Source: Pirellula sp. (GTDB lineage Bacteria; Planctomycetota; Planctomycetia; Pirellulales; Lacipirellulaceae). Taken from it: 64,000 bases of DNA. Shown here in pieces: positions 24,217 through 33,146 of this stretch. The notes beneath the pieces were generated by a model. It ran no database searches. It worked only from the letters and a program-made list of their open reading frames with translations, and was not told the origin of the DNA. How positions within the stretch are numbered: position 1 is the stretch's first letter; every line of letters starts with the position of its first letter. The position numbers and the translations under genes were made by a program. The stretch is taken from positions 1 to 64,000 of the forward strand of contig PNKX01000001.1 in assembly GCA_013822725.1 (NCBI GenBank). The letters run 5' to 3'.

Positions 24217-24452
24217 AAAACAACCGCCAAGGACGCCAAGAGCGCCAAGAGCGCCAAGAGCGCCAAGGAAATGCGGGGAGTGGGGAACATTAATCGGCAC
24301 TAATCTCCGCTAATGGGATTTATTAGCTGAGATTAGCGAAAATTAGTGTTCCCCCATTTCTCTTTTCTTCCGTCGTGCTCGTCGTGCCGTCGTGGTTCAA
24401 TTCTTCCCCGCATTTCCTTGGCGAACCTTGGCGTCCTTGGCGGTTCAATTGA
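24217..24452. repeat. nested palindrome, a-r-r'-b'-a' with expanded units
   Basis: Family a left arm 24219-24271 with five 9-nt units (GCCAAGAGC repeated), an inner pair with ggggaacattaatcggcac and its complement (24280-24356), a b' arm 24361-24400 with no left partner, and a' arm 24407-24448. Confidence 0.85.
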
Positions 24453-24579
24453 ATCGACTCTACGGATTTCTGGGCCCGCAGGCAAAAAGGTGACTTCACT
24501 GCAGCCGGCTTATTATAATGGAACCAGTTCCAGACGGGACCGCCCTCGCACGCGGCTTCCGGGGAACTCAGGAACAAGA

Positions 24580-25800
24580 ATGCGTCTCTCGATCCTCGCT
24601 GTCGGTATTCTGGTCGCGATTTGGGCGCCTGCGGTGCGCGCCGATCTGTTCGAACTTAAAGAGGGGGGCGAAGTCGACGGCGCCGTCGTCCAGCGGAGCG
24701 AGTCGGGCGATTATGTGGTGCGCACCAGCGATGGCGCCGAGATCTCGCTCGAACGTAATTCGATCCAGCGGATCGTCCAACGCGACGACGCGGCGGCCGA
24801 GTATCTTCGCAAGAGTCGTTCGACGCCCGACACCGTCGAGGCCCACCGCGAACTCGCCGAGTGGTGCCGCGCCCGCAAGATGCTCACGGAAGCGGACCAC
24901 CATTTGGCCCGCGTCGCCGAACTCGATCCCAACGACGAAGACGCGCGGCGGAGTCTTGGTCTCCGCCAGGTCGGCAATCGTTGGCTCACCAGCGACGAAG
25001 TGATGATCGAGCGCGGCATGATCTTCTTCGACGGCAAGTATCGCACGAAGCAAGATGCGGCGCTCCGTGATCGAGACAAGAAGCAATCGACGGTGAACGT
25101 CGACTGGCTCCAGCAGTTGAAGCAATGGCGAGGTTTCCTCGACAACCGTCGGCCGGAACGAGTGCAGGAAGGCCAAGCCCACATCCTCGCCATCAACGAT
25201 CCGCAGGCGGCGCCATCGCTCATCCGTGTGATGGAGGAAGAAGAGGATGACGCAATCTTTGAATTTTTCCTTCGCGTGCTGGCTCAACTCGACCACCCCG
25301 CGTCTCTGCAACAGCTGGTCGCTTACTCGCTCGATCCCAGCGTGAAATCTGAGTATCGCGCGCAGGCCCGCGACTATCTGCTGCGCTGGCCGCGGCCCGT
25401 GCCGATCATACCGTACGTCAACGCATTGAAGAGCAAGGATAACGACGTCGTTAACTTGGCCGGTTTGGCGCTGGGCCAATTGAACGATCCGGCCGCCATC
25501 AGCCCGCTGATCGATGCGCTGGTGACCACTCACAAATACATCATCCCGCCGGCAGGGGGCGGCAACGGCGATCAGATCACCGCCGGCTTTGGTACGCCTG
25601 GCGCGGGAGGGGGCGGTGGGCTCAGCGTCGGCGGCAAAGGAGCGCAAGTGATCTCGCGCGATCACACGAACGAAAAAGTTTACCAGGCCCTGATGAAGCT
25701 CTCCGGCAAACAGAACTTCGAGTACGACGAAGCCGCCTGGCGAGCCTGGTACGTCGATATGCAGATGCGACAAACCGTGAACGCACGCCGCGATCAATGA
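24580..25800 (+). CDS. exported HEAT/TPR-like repeat protein
   Basis: A 406-residue exported protein. The signal peptide ends near AVRA at about residue 20. LFELKEGGEVDGAVVQRSESGDYVVRT begins a small beta-domain that many planctomycete proteins carry. A TPR-like helix pair (TVEAHRELAEWCRARKML, ADHHLARVAELDPNDEDA) and HEAT-like repeats (DPQAAPSLIRVMEEEEDDAIFEFFL, NDVVNLAGLALGQLNDPAAI) follow, then a Gly-rich stretch near residue 330-355. It probably mediates protein contacts in the periplasm. I chose ATG 24580 because the longer frame from 24346 reads through repeats a and b. No enzymatic motif is seen. Confidence 0.8.
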   Translation: MRLSILAVGILVAIWAPAVRADLFELKEGGEVDGAVVQRSESGDYVVRTSDGAEISLERNSIQRIVQRDDAAAEYLRKSRSTPDTVEAHRELAEWCRARKMLTEADHHLARVAELDPNDEDARRSLGLRQVGNRWLTSDEVMIERGMIFFDGKYRTKQDAALRDRDKKQSTVNVDWLQQLKQWRGFLDNRRPERVQEGQAHILAINDPQAAPSLIRVMEEEEDDAIFEFFLRVLAQLDHPASLQQLVAYSLDPSVKSEYRAQARDYLLRWPRPVPIIPYVNALKSKDNDVVNLAGLALGQLNDPAAISPLIDALVTTHKYIIPPAGGGNGDQITAGFGTPGAGGGGGLSVGGKGAQVISRDHTNEKVYQALMKLSGKQNFEYDEAAWRAWYVDMQMRQTVNARRDQ

Positions 25801-25807
25801 AGCGTCT

Positions 25808-25903
25808 CTTGCAGCCCCCGGCTCCGCCGGGGGGTCGGTCACCATGCCGGTAGGCTTCGTCGCGCGGCGCGCTACCCCCCGGCGGAGCCGGGGGCTAAAG
25901 GGG
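25808..25903. repeat. family g palindrome
   Basis: Arms gcagcccccggctccgccgg (from 25812) and cggcggagccgggggctaaa (ending 25900), with the loop ccatgccggtaggcttcg (25841 onward). Confidence 0.9.
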
Positions 25904-25907
25904 CGCG

Positions 25908-27296
25908 TTACGCTGCCGCGCGGCGCCGCCGCTGCTCCCACCAACTTTCGCGCACCATCGTCGCAGCGATGCGGTCTTCGAGATTTGGCCGGAAGATCGT
26001 CAGCAGCAAGAGCGGCAGATACCAGGCGACGAACATCCCCCCCTCGTGCGGCTGCCAGAACTGGGCGCCGACCATCAGCGCCGCGGTGCAGCTGATCAGC
26101 ACGCCAAGATTCTTGCGATTTGGCCAGACGACGAAGCTGATCGCTAGCGCCGAAAACGCGATGATGATTGGGATGCGATAGACCGGATTCCAGAACCCAA
26201 GCCGCCAGATTCCTTGCAGATGCTCGAGCCGTGGCCAACGGATGCCGAACATCTGCCGCAAGTGGCCCAGGAAGCGATCGGGACTGCCTGCCGTGATCGC
26301 CATCGTGATCATCAGCGCCCCGATGGCAATCAAGAAACCAGTGGCAAAGCGCTTCACTCCGCGATCCCAATAAAAGCTGCACCAGAGCGGCAGCAAAAAA
26401 AACGGATAGTAAATTGTCCCCGAGGCGAGCCCGATGAGAATGCCTGCCAGCATCGGCCGACGATAGAGGACCACCGCCCACACCAATAGCGACGCAGGAA
26501 GGCAATGCTGGGGATCGCCGCACCACTTGGCGGTGTAGGGCAGCAACAAGTACATCACGGCCGCGGCGATTCCAGCGACCAGATTGTCGAAATGCCAGGA
26601 ACCGACCAACACGAGTCCTACGACGATCATCACCTGCGAAATGATGGCGACCACTCGCGTCGTGACGACGCCAACCTTCTGCTGTTGCTGCAGCCGTTCG
26701 GCGTCGGTTTCGGGCGGCGCCTCGGCTGACTGGTCGATCACCGTCTGCGTGGAAATCCGCGGCAGGAGATAAAGCAACCAATAGCCGGGACCTTCGGTGT
26801 CGAACGTGTCGAGCGTCTCATCGCTGCTCGCTTCGATCTTCGCCGTATGCGCCTTCAATTCCGCCGCCGTTAGCGCGGGCGCCAGGTCTGCTTGAGCGAG
26901 TTGTCCCGTCACGACGTTCGCCATCAAGAAAAAGAGCAGCGAACTCCCCAGAAACGCGAGCCCCGCGGCGTTCAAATTCGGATCGAGCAACGGCCGTCGC
27001 ACCATGGCGGGATCGATCAGCAGTCGCACCATGATGACCGCGCCCACGGCGAACAACCATTGAAACCCGAGCTTCTGGATTTCAACGGCGTTAGCGGCGT
27101 CGCCTAGGCCTTCTTTCTCGTAGCTGAACAGCACCAGCAACAGCCCCGGCGCGAGCGCGATCAGCATGAAGAGATCGACGTTGCGCACGCTGAAGACGCG
27201 GTTGAACTTGAAAAAGAGCGCCAAGAGCAGCAGTGACGAGAGGTAAGCCCAACTGGTGGGATTCACCCGCTCATACTGAAACAGGATGTCGCTCAT
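25908..27296 (-). CDS. polytopic membrane protein (glycosyltransferase-87-like)
   Basis: A 462-residue integral membrane protein with about ten hydrophobic segments, among them SSLLLLALFFKF, FMLIALAPGLLLVLFSY, VAGIAAAVMYLLLPYTA and FATGFLIAIGALMITM. It has a soluble loop of about 70 residues near positions 135-210. The overall pattern (RPLLDPNLNAAGLAFL, YYPFFLLPLWCSFYWDRG) resembles DUF2029/GT87-type membrane glycosyltransferases that use lipid-linked sugars, but no catalytic residue is certain. The start MSDILFQYERVN at 27296 is preferred over the frame that begins at 27425 because the extra residues look non-coding. It is a single leftward gene. Confidence 0.7.
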   Translation of the reverse strand: MSDILFQYERVNPTSWAYLSSLLLLALFFKFNRVFSVRNVDLFMLIALAPGLLLVLFSYEKEGLGDAANAVEIQKLGFQWLFAVGAVIMVRLLIDPAMVRRPLLDPNLNAAGLAFLGSSLLFFLMANVVTGQLAQADLAPALTAAELKAHTAKIEASSDETLDTFDTEGPGYWLLYLLPRISTQTVIDQSAEAPPETDAERLQQQQKVGVVTTRVVAIISQVMIVVGLVLVGSWHFDNLVAGIAAAVMYLLLPYTAKWCGDPQHCLPASLLVWAVVLYRRPMLAGILIGLASGTIYYPFFLLPLWCSFYWDRGVKRFATGFLIAIGALMITMAITAGSPDRFLGHLRQMFGIRWPRLEHLQGIWRLGFWNPVYRIPIIIAFSALAISFVVWPNRKNLGVLISCTAALMVGAQFWQPHEGGMFVAWYLPLLLLTIFRPNLEDRIAATMVRESWWEQRRRRAAA

Positions 27297-27574
27297 GCGG
27301 GGAGAAAAGCGCTGAGGAGACGGCGGGTGGTGGGACTCGTCGTAGTTGTCGGCCGACGGTCGAATCGTTCGACCGCCCCCAGTTGGCGGCATCGCCGCAA
27401 ACCTAGGATAAGCGCCCCGACGCAAAGTGCAAGGCAGGAATGGGGTTGCGACGCGGCTGACGGCGGCCTGTCGTCATTCTGAACGAGGCCCTGTCATTCT
27501 GAGCGAAGCATCGTCATTCTGAGCGGAGCGAAGAATCTAGCACGCCCAGCAAGCTTCCAGATCCTTCGCTGAGT
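27297..27574. other. intergenic gap with TCATTCTGAG repeats
   Basis: No gene is seen at 27297-27460. Between 27470 and 27605 lie three or four copies of GTCATTCTGAGCG and a gattcttcgctccgctcag-type palindrome (family l/h), which runs into the MerR-TPR stop codon. Confidence 0.6.
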
Positions 27575-27605
27575 TTACCCTGAGGAACCGAAGGGCTCAG
27601 GATGA
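27470..27605. repeat. family l/h palindrome cluster
   Basis: Tandem GTCATTCTGA(A/G)CG units at 27474, 27493 and 27513. 27514-27538 is identical in reverse complement to 12879-12903. A second palindrome with cctgaggaaccgaaggg follows at 27579-27602. Confidence 0.8.
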
Positions 27606-28549
27606 TGCTCGGGCGCCAAACGATCGCGCGCCGCATCCGCCCACGGGCTCTCAGGCGCCAGCTCCAGAAACGTCTCAAAGTGCCCCGCGGCTTCGTCACG
27701 TCGGCCAAGCCGGTCGAGCGTGTTGGCCAAATGATAATGGACGTCGGCGAAGTCTCGGTGGTACTCCAGCGCCCCCGCAAACGTCGCCGCCGCGAGCTCG
27801 AGTTCCCCCGTCTCGGCCAACACGCAGCCGAGGCTCGCGCGGGCTTCGACATACTCTTCGTCAATCTCGAGCGCGGCGTAATAGCGCTCGCGCGCGGCGG
27901 AGAGGTCGTTCGCCCGATACAACACATCGGCCAGCGCGAAGTGAATCTCCGCTCGCGGCCCCGCCGCCATCAGCAGCGTCCGGTAGGCTTCGGCGGCGCG
28001 ATCGAGTTGGCCTTCATCCTCCCAGTCGATCGCTTCTTGCTGCAGCTGTTCGACGAGCGTCTCCAACGAATCGTCGCCGCCGGCGCGATGGGCGGCGGTG
28101 ATCGCGATCGTCGCGGGAGCTTCTGTCGCATCGTCTTCGAGTTGGCGTTGATCGAAGTCGAACAGCAGCTGCCCCCCTGGTTCGGCAAGTTCTTCGCCCA
28201 ATCGCAAGAAGAGCCGGCGGCCCTCGACCACCACTCGCGGATCGGCGAGCGGCCGTTCAACGCCCGGTAGCAGTCGCGAGATTTCAGCCAGTCGGCGATC
28301 GATCACACGCAGCGAACAGCCGGCCGCCAGCAGCTGGGCGAGCCGCTGCGCCACAGCGACTTCTTCGAAGTCGAAATGACTGAGTCGTCGAATGACGCGT
28401 ACCGGCCGCAGCGTTCCCTGCCGCTCCCAGCGACGGATCGCCGCCACTGGCACGCCGAGCAATTCCGCCAGCATCGCCGGCGTGTAGAGCCGCTGCACCG
28501 CTTCATCAGCGGCGTCGAACGAAGCGTCGTCAACGTGGTCGGCGGCCAT
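27575..28549 (-). CDS. MerR-type HTH protein with C-terminal TPRs
   Basis: A 324-residue protein. The N-terminal MerR-like HTH runs over residues 20-90 (LYTPAMLAELLGVPVAAIRRWERQG, LRPVRVIRRLSHFDFEEVAVAQRLAQLL). A middle region with a beta-like FLRLGEELAEPGGQLLFDFDQ follows. From about residue 175 there are four to five TPRs (DRAAEAYRTLLMA, SAARERYYAALEIDEEY, ELAAATFAGALEYHRDF, EAAGHFETFLELAPES). Such MerR-TPR proteins occur in planctomycetes and may sense a protein partner. The last ten codons and the stop (PEPFGSSG) come from a repeat. I chose M at 28549, since upstream codons to 28660 lie in a palindrome. Confidence 0.8.
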   Translation of the reverse strand: MAADHVDDASFDAADEAVQRLYTPAMLAELLGVPVAAIRRWERQGTLRPVRVIRRLSHFDFEEVAVAQRLAQLLAAGCSLRVIDRRLAEISRLLPGVERPLADPRVVVEGRRLFLRLGEELAEPGGQLLFDFDQRQLEDDATEAPATIAITAAHRAGGDDSLETLVEQLQQEAIDWEDEGQLDRAAEAYRTLLMAAGPRAEIHFALADVLYRANDLSAARERYYAALEIDEEYVEARASLGCVLAETGELELAAATFAGALEYHRDFADVHYHLANTLDRLGRRDEAAGHFETFLELAPESPWADAARDRLAPEHHPEPFGSSG

Positions 28550-28589
28550 AGAAGGCCAAGTCTCGACAAGTCGCCGAGCGCTGTCAACG

Positions 28590-28738
28590 ACGTAGCGAGA
28601 CTCGTTCCCACGCTCCGCGTGGGAACGCAGACACCGACGCTCCGCGTCATTCCAGTTCACGACGGTGACGAAGCTGAACGACTGGACTGCCGCGGAGCGG
28701 CAACACTTCCGTCGCCACGCGGAGCGTGGGACGAGTTA
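28590..28738. repeat. CGTTCCCACGCTCCGCG palindromes
   Basis: A perfect hairpin, cgttcccacgctccgcg...gggaacg (28604-28626), and half copies gacgctccgcgtcattcc and gccacgcggagcgtgggacg (28634-28651, 28714-28733). The arrangement overlaps the far upstream frame of the MerR-TPR gene. Confidence 0.75.
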
Positions 28739-28746
28739 CCGACAGC

Positions 28747-29907
28747 TTATCCACCGCAGCAAGGTTGCGCGATCGGCACCTTCATCACCACCGTCCGCGG
28801 GACGCGAACCGTGTAGGTGACCGGCACCTTCTTGCAAACCACCCGCGGCTGTTGCACCGTTTCTTGTTGCTCGACGATCTTGCAGACCCGCACCTGGATC
28901 GGCTCGACCCGTTCTTCCTGGACCCACTTGCAGGTCGTCACCGGCACCTGGCGGACATGCTCTTCGGTGACCATCTTGCAGACCTTCACTTCCACCTGCT
29001 TCGGCACGCGCTCGACGACTTGCTTGTAGGTCGTGACCGGCACCTGGCGAACTTGTTCTTCGTTCACCGTGCGGCAAACCTGGACCGGCACCTTGCGGGT
29101 GCAGGTTTCAGCCACCTGGCGCTGGACTTGAACGGGAATCTGCTCGACCACTTCCTGCGGGCAAAGGGTCGTCACCGGCACCTGTTGGGCGACCAAGTTC
29201 GGCCGCCAGACTTGCTGCACGACTGCCTGCGGAGCGGGCGTCACGGTCGCCCACGTCAGGCCCGGCCGCTGCACCAGCACGGCACCAGTCACCGGATCAA
29301 GCGTTTGCGACGCCGGCATCCAAGTCAGCCCGCGACGCGTCGGCGCCGGTTGGAACATCGTCACCTGGTTGACCATGCACCCCTGGTCGACGACCTGGGT
29401 CGTCATCGTCGTCACGGGACGCATCACGGTCGTACGGCGTTCTTGTTGGACAGTCTCGACCACCGGACGCATCACGGTGAATTGCTCTTCGCGCTCCGAG
29501 GTCTCCATCACCTGCTTTTGCACGACGAACCGCTCTTCACGGACGCTCGTCTCGGCGACGGTGCGGACGACGTCATAGCTGGCGTCGCGCATCTGGGTTT
29601 CGTACACCGGCTTCTGCACAGTGAAGCGTTCTTCGCGGGTCGTCGTTTCGGTGACCGGCTTCGAGACGATGAAGCGGCGTTCGCGCTGCTCCGTCTCCCA
29701 CACCGGCACGCGGCGGGTCACTTGAACCGTGTCAAAGACCGTCTCCTGCTCCATGCGGTAGGCGGTGACCTGTTGTTCGTCGTACACCGTCTGGCATTCC
29801 AGGCGGAAGGTCTCGCCGCAGCAGTTGGCCATCGCCACTTGCGGCGTCGACGCCATCGGAACCAAGGCGGCCAGCGCTACGGCGAGCGCGTCACGATAAG
29901 CTTTCAT
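28747..29907 (-). CDS. YTV-repeat-like surface protein
   Basis: A 386-residue exported protein. After a signal peptide (residues 1-28, cleaved near AMA/NCCGE) there are many repeats of the type YTVxxPVxETxxREExFTVxxPV, for example RERRFIVSKPVTETTTREERF and REERFTVQKPVYETQMRD, then a shorter series of VPVTTCKWVQEERVEPIQVRVCKIV, with regularly placed cysteines. This matches the planctomycete YTV-type repeat (PF07639-like), found in proteins thought to belong to the cell wall. Disulfides between repeats are likely. The function is structural by inference. The start at 29907 removes residues read from upstream sequence. Confidence 0.82.
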   Translation of the reverse strand: MKAYRDALAVALAALVPMASTPQVAMANCCGETFRLECQTVYDEQQVTAYRMEQETVFDTVQVTRRVPVWETEQRERRFIVSKPVTETTTREERFTVQKPVYETQMRDASYDVVRTVAETSVREERFVVQKQVMETSEREEQFTVMRPVVETVQQERRTTVMRPVTTMTTQVVDQGCMVNQVTMFQPAPTRRGLTWMPASQTLDPVTGAVLVQRPGLTWATVTPAPQAVVQQVWRPNLVAQQVPVTTLCPQEVVEQIPVQVQRQVAETCTRKVPVQVCRTVNEEQVRQVPVTTYKQVVERVPKQVEVKVCKMVTEEHVRQVPVTTCKWVQEERVEPIQVRVCKIVEQQETVQQPRVVCKKVPVTYTVRVPRTVVMKVPIAQPCCGG

Positions 29908-30249
29908 CGAAGTTACCCCAACGAACGACAATGCCCAAAAGAAGATCTTCCGCGACGTGCGCGATCGTTCCTCGCGCACGCTCTGCCGACAAGTCTTCCC
30001 CTCTACGAGAGTCTTGGCGACAAACCGCCGCAAGGCAAATCGCTGCACATGAAAATTTCTGCTAGCAGCGGATTAAGCGTCACGCGCGACAGCCCTTACG
30101 GTTGGGCTAGCGGCGGGGCGCTACTCCCATCGGAACCGTTGGTCGCGACCCCTTCAATGGGAAAGTCGTGCGCGCGACGTTGAAAAACGTCGCACCATGC
30201 GCAACAACCGGCATAATCGATAAGCTTTGCCGGCATGAGCGGCGCGACC
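29908..30249. other. intergenic gap with TTACGGTTGGGCTAGC motif
   Basis: No gene is seen. The gap contains the 5' region of the YTV-like gene, a region with gcgtcacgcgcgacagccc and ttacggttgggctagcggcg near 30076-30115, and short inverted stretches (gcgcgacgttgaaaaacgtcgcacc) near 30170-30197. Confidence 0.5.
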
Positions 30250-31386
30250 CTACTTACCGGCCGCCCGCGCTTTGACCCGTGTGAGAGTACGCTCCGCTTC
30301 GTCGACGAGTTCGTCGGGCACGGGACCAGTTTTCTGAAGTTCTTCAAGCGACCCCAGAAAACCTTCCAGGGCCGACTCCAGCGGCACAAAGCTCTCCGCC
30401 GGCAGCGCTGGCGTTGCCAGCAGCAGGTTCGTCGATTTGAGCGCACTGCTGAGAATCATGTTCCGCTTGAAGGCCTTCTGCGCCGCCAGCGATTCCGCCG
30501 TAACCTCGGGCGTGAGCGCCTTCTCGCCGGAGAGACTCGACGCGAGCGACTCGACGTTGAACATCTCCGCCACCGCCGCCGGCGCCGCGGGGTTGCCAAG
30601 CCGGGCGAGCGCCGCCGCCGCGTTGAACCGGGCGTCGGTGTACGGATCGTCGGCCAGTTCCGCGAGCTTCTCGACCAGCCGCGGCTCGGCGTCTGGCCCG
30701 CCGGCGACGACGCCAATCGCAAACGTCGTCTCCGAGCGAACGAGCTCGTCTTGATCATCGGCCAGTTTCAACAGCGCCTCCGTGAGCTCTTCGCTCTCCA
30801 GCGGCGCCGGCGGCTTCAGCCCCGCCATCGCGCCGGCCAACACGGCGATCGCGTTCACCGCCCGGCGACGGACGTCGCGCTCCGGATCGTGCTGCGCCGC
30901 ATTGAGGAGCGCCGGCAACCCGTCGTCGACCTGGAACTCGCCGAGCGCCGTCACCAAAAAAATCCGCATCGTTACTTCGGCGTCTTCGGGCCGGCCCGCC
31001 GCGACCAACTCGTCGACGTACGCCGCGATCTGATGCGAAAGGTCGTGGCTCACCTTCAGTTCGGGATAACGCTGCGGCAACCGCAGCATGTCGGCCAGCT
31101 CCTTCGCCTGCTGGAACCGGGCCTGATTGTTCGAGCGGAGCGCCTTCACGATCTGCGCCGGATCTTGCTCCCCGCGACGGGCGAGCGATTCGATGACGAA
31201 CCAGACCGCCACCACCGCGGCGACGATCACCGCGGGGATCACAAAGAGTTGGATGATGAACCCAGCGCTCGGCGGCTCGACCGGCGGCAGCAATTCGTCG
31301 GTAGAAGTCCGCGCCCGCGCGTAACGATTATCGGCATCGGCGACGCCCTGCGAAAACTCATTCTGCGGCGGTATGCTGGAGGACAT
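30250..31386 (-). CDS. membrane-anchored HEAT-repeat protein
   Basis: A 378-residue protein with an N-terminal soluble part (to about residue 42), one hydrophobic anchor (FIIQLFVIPAVIVAAVVAVWFVI, about residues 43-65) and HEAT-like repeats from about residue 75: KVSHDLSHQIAAYVDELVAAG, RDVRRRAVNAIAVLAGAM, DELVRSETTFAIGVVAGG, DPYTDARFNAAAALARLGNPAA. These form an alpha-solenoid for binding a partner. The start MSSSIPPQNEF at 31386 removes codons that come from a family i repeat. It has no enzymatic motif. Confidence 0.82.
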   Translation of the reverse strand: MSSSIPPQNEFSQGVADADNRYARARTSTDELLPPVEPPSAGFIIQLFVIPAVIVAAVVAVWFVIESLARRGEQDPAQIVKALRSNNQARFQQAKELADMLRLPQRYPELKVSHDLSHQIAAYVDELVAAGRPEDAEVTMRIFLVTALGEFQVDDGLPALLNAAQHDPERDVRRRAVNAIAVLAGAMAGLKPPAPLESEELTEALLKLADDQDELVRSETTFAIGVVAGGPDAEPRLVEKLAELADDPYTDARFNAAAALARLGNPAAPAAVAEMFNVESLASSLSGEKALTPEVTAESLAAQKAFKRNMILSSALKSTNLLLATPALPAESFVPLESALEGFLGSLEELQKTGPVPDELVDEAERTLTRVKARAAGK

Positions 31387-31430
31387 CGAGTGAACGTTTT
31401 CTGAAGAGGATTGCCTGGCACTGGGCCGTA

Positions 31431-31515
31431 TTCGGGTGCCACTGGCGTGTCGCCAGTGCGGCAGTGGGTACTCGCTCGGCACTTAGGCACTGGCGACACG
31501 CCAGTGGCACCCAAC
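31431..31515. repeat. family i palindrome
   Basis: Arms gggtgccactggcgtgtcgc (from 31434) and gcgacacgccagtggcaccc (ending 31512) are perfect complements around a spacer of about 40 bp. Confidence 0.9.
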
Positions 31516-31571
31516 AATTCAGCTTCCCCACATCGCTGACAGCCGATAGCTAATAGCCGACAGCCTCCCCA

Positions 31572-32297
31572 ATGTACCACCTCCCCCTGACGCTCGAAAC
31601 GCCCGCCGCCAACCTGGCGCTCGACGAGGCGCTCCTCGACGCCGCGGTCGAAGGCCAATTGCCCGGCGAAGTCTTGCGGCTCTGGGAACCGGCCGAGTTC
31701 TTCGTCGTGTTGGGACGTTCGTCAAAGGTCGCCGAGATTCACGCCGCCGCCTGCCGCCAAGACAACGTCGCCGTGCTGCGGCGCCCCAGCGGCGGCGCGA
31801 CGATCCTCACCGGCCCAGGCTGCCTGATGTACGCCGTACTCCTCGACGCCGAGCGCCGCCCCGAACTCCGCAGCGTCGACCGCGCTCACGAACTGGTCCT
31901 CGGCACGATCGAGCGGGCCCTCGCGCCGCTGGCCCCCGGCATCGCCCGTCACGGGACCAGCGACCTCACCATCCCCGCCGTCCATGCCGGCGACCCGCCC
32001 GTAAAATTCTCGGGCAACAGCCTGCGACTGCGCCGCGGTCACCTCCTTTACCACGGCACGATCCTCTACGATTTCCCGCTCGACCGCATCGCAACGTGGC
32101 TCGCCGATCCCGCCCGCCGCCCCACCTACCGCGGCGACCGCGACCACCGCCAGTTCGTGACGAATTTTCCCGCAACGCGACAGGCACTCGAAAGCGTACT
32201 GACCGCTGCTTGGCAAGCAAACGAACCATTAGTCCACTGGCCTCGCGAGCGCACTAATGAGTTGGCGACGAGTCGTTATTCCACGGTCGAGTGGTAG
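31572..32297 (+). CDS. lipoate-protein ligase A family protein
   Basis: A 241-residue cytoplasmic enzyme of the biotin/lipoate ligase fold. It has VLRRPSGGATILTGPGCL (the RRxSGGxxV/I motif) near residues 70-88, PPVKFSGNSLRLRRGHLLYHGTIL (KFSGNS motif with lysine) near 138-160 and a C-terminal helical part. The family attaches lipoyl or octanoyl groups to E2/H-protein lysines. The exact donor (free lipoate or octanoyl-ACP) cannot be told. It is read rightwards, away from the membrane HEAT protein, and shares the intergenic region with a family i repeat. Confidence 0.88.
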   Translation: MYHLPLTLETPAANLALDEALLDAAVEGQLPGEVLRLWEPAEFFVVLGRSSKVAEIHAAACRQDNVAVLRRPSGGATILTGPGCLMYAVLLDAERRPELRSVDRAHELVLGTIERALAPLAPGIARHGTSDLTIPAVHAGDPPVKFSGNSLRLRRGHLLYHGTILYDFPLDRIATWLADPARRPTYRGDRDHRQFVTNFPATRQALESVLTAAWQANEPLVHWPRERTNELATSRYSTVEW

Positions 32298-32310
32298 GCG
32301 ACGCCGATCG

Positions 32311-32572
32311 AAGACTGGACAGGATCACAGGATTTCGCGGATCGACAGGATGGAATAGATGAGCCATTTGTGAGTTCGTTCGATATCTGACGCCCTCGCC
32401 TTATCCAGTAAATCCTATCAATCCTGTTATCCTGTCAAAAAATCAATCGACCTCAGCCACTAGTTCATCAGCCCTTCTTCTTTGCGTATTCCTTTGCGCC
32501 TCTGCGCCATTGCGAAAGACTTCTTCCGACAGATCTCTCGCAGAGGCGCGGAGCCGCAGAGAGAAGACTTGA
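32311..32572. repeat. family e and f palindromes
   Basis: Family e arms 32312-32350 (GACTGGACAGGATCACAGG) and 32402-32438 (complement), then a family f pair 32478-32515 and 32534-32570 (cctttgcgcctctgcgcca and gagccgcagagaga). Confidence 0.8.
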
Positions 32573-32579
32573 TAAACCC

Positions 32580-33146
32580 ATGCACCGAAAACCACTCCTC
32601 AACCTGCTCGATCGCTACGACGCCCGCCATCCGAGCGAGTCAGCGATGACCGACCGCATCCGCCAGCTCGTCGTCGCCCACGCCGACTGCTTCGACCGCA
32701 CCTGCCGCCCCGGCCACATCACCGCCTCGGCCTGGATCACCACCCCGGCCCGCGACCGCTTCCTGCTGGTTCATCACCGCAAGCTCAACCGCTGGCTCCA
32801 GCCGGGGGGCCATGCCGATGGCCAGACCGACGCCGCCGACGTCGCGATGCGCGAGGCGACCGAAGAAACCGGCCTCGCCAACCTCCGCCACGCTGCCGAG
32901 GGCCCCGACGCGACGCCGCTCGATCTCGACGTCCACATCATCCCCGCCCGCTACGACGCCGCGGGGAATCTCACCGAAGACGCCCACGAGCATCACGACG
33001 TGCGGTTCCTCATCATCGCCGAGGGGAACCTCACGCCGCAGGTAAGCGACGAATCGCACGCCGTCCGCTGGTTCACGTCAGAAGAACTCCAAGCCGTCAC
33101 CGACGAAGAATCGGTCCTAAGACTCTGGCGCAAATCCATCCGGTAG
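32580..33146 (+). CDS. Nudix hydrolase family protein
   Basis: A 188-residue enzyme with a Nudix box at about residues 76-98: GGHADGQTDAADVAM and REATEETGL, i.e. GHADGQ-x8-REATEETGL. The first conserved Glu of the classic box is replaced by Thr, as in some family members, but the catalytic REATEETG is intact. Members hydrolyse nucleoside diphosphates linked to another moiety. The substrate is unknown. The N-terminal about 35 residues are not part of the box. An alternative start at M23 (32646) would give a shorter protein. Confidence 0.85.
   Translation: MHRKPLLNLLDRYDARHPSESAMTDRIRQLVVAHADCFDRTCRPGHITASAWITTPARDRFLLVHHRKLNRWLQPGGHADGQTDAADVAMREATEETGLANLRHAAEGPDATPLDLDVHIIPARYDAAGNLTEDAHEHHDVRFLIIAEGNLTPQVSDESHAVRWFTSEELQAVTDEESVLRLWRKSIR

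Noticed and set aside
24219..24271. Tandem 9-nt units as a CRISPR array
   Set aside because: Units are contiguous with no spacers, and a complementary arm follows. They are minisatellite-like palindrome arms. No cas genes are present.
24156..24290. Signal-peptide-like extension of the MogA/MoaB protein
   Set aside because: Encoded by repeat family a. The family is cytoplasmic and begins at 24155.
24568..26781. 737-codon leftward ORF
   Set aside because: It runs antisense through the exported HEAT/TPR-like gene and in another frame of the membrane protein gene. Composition is shadow-like.
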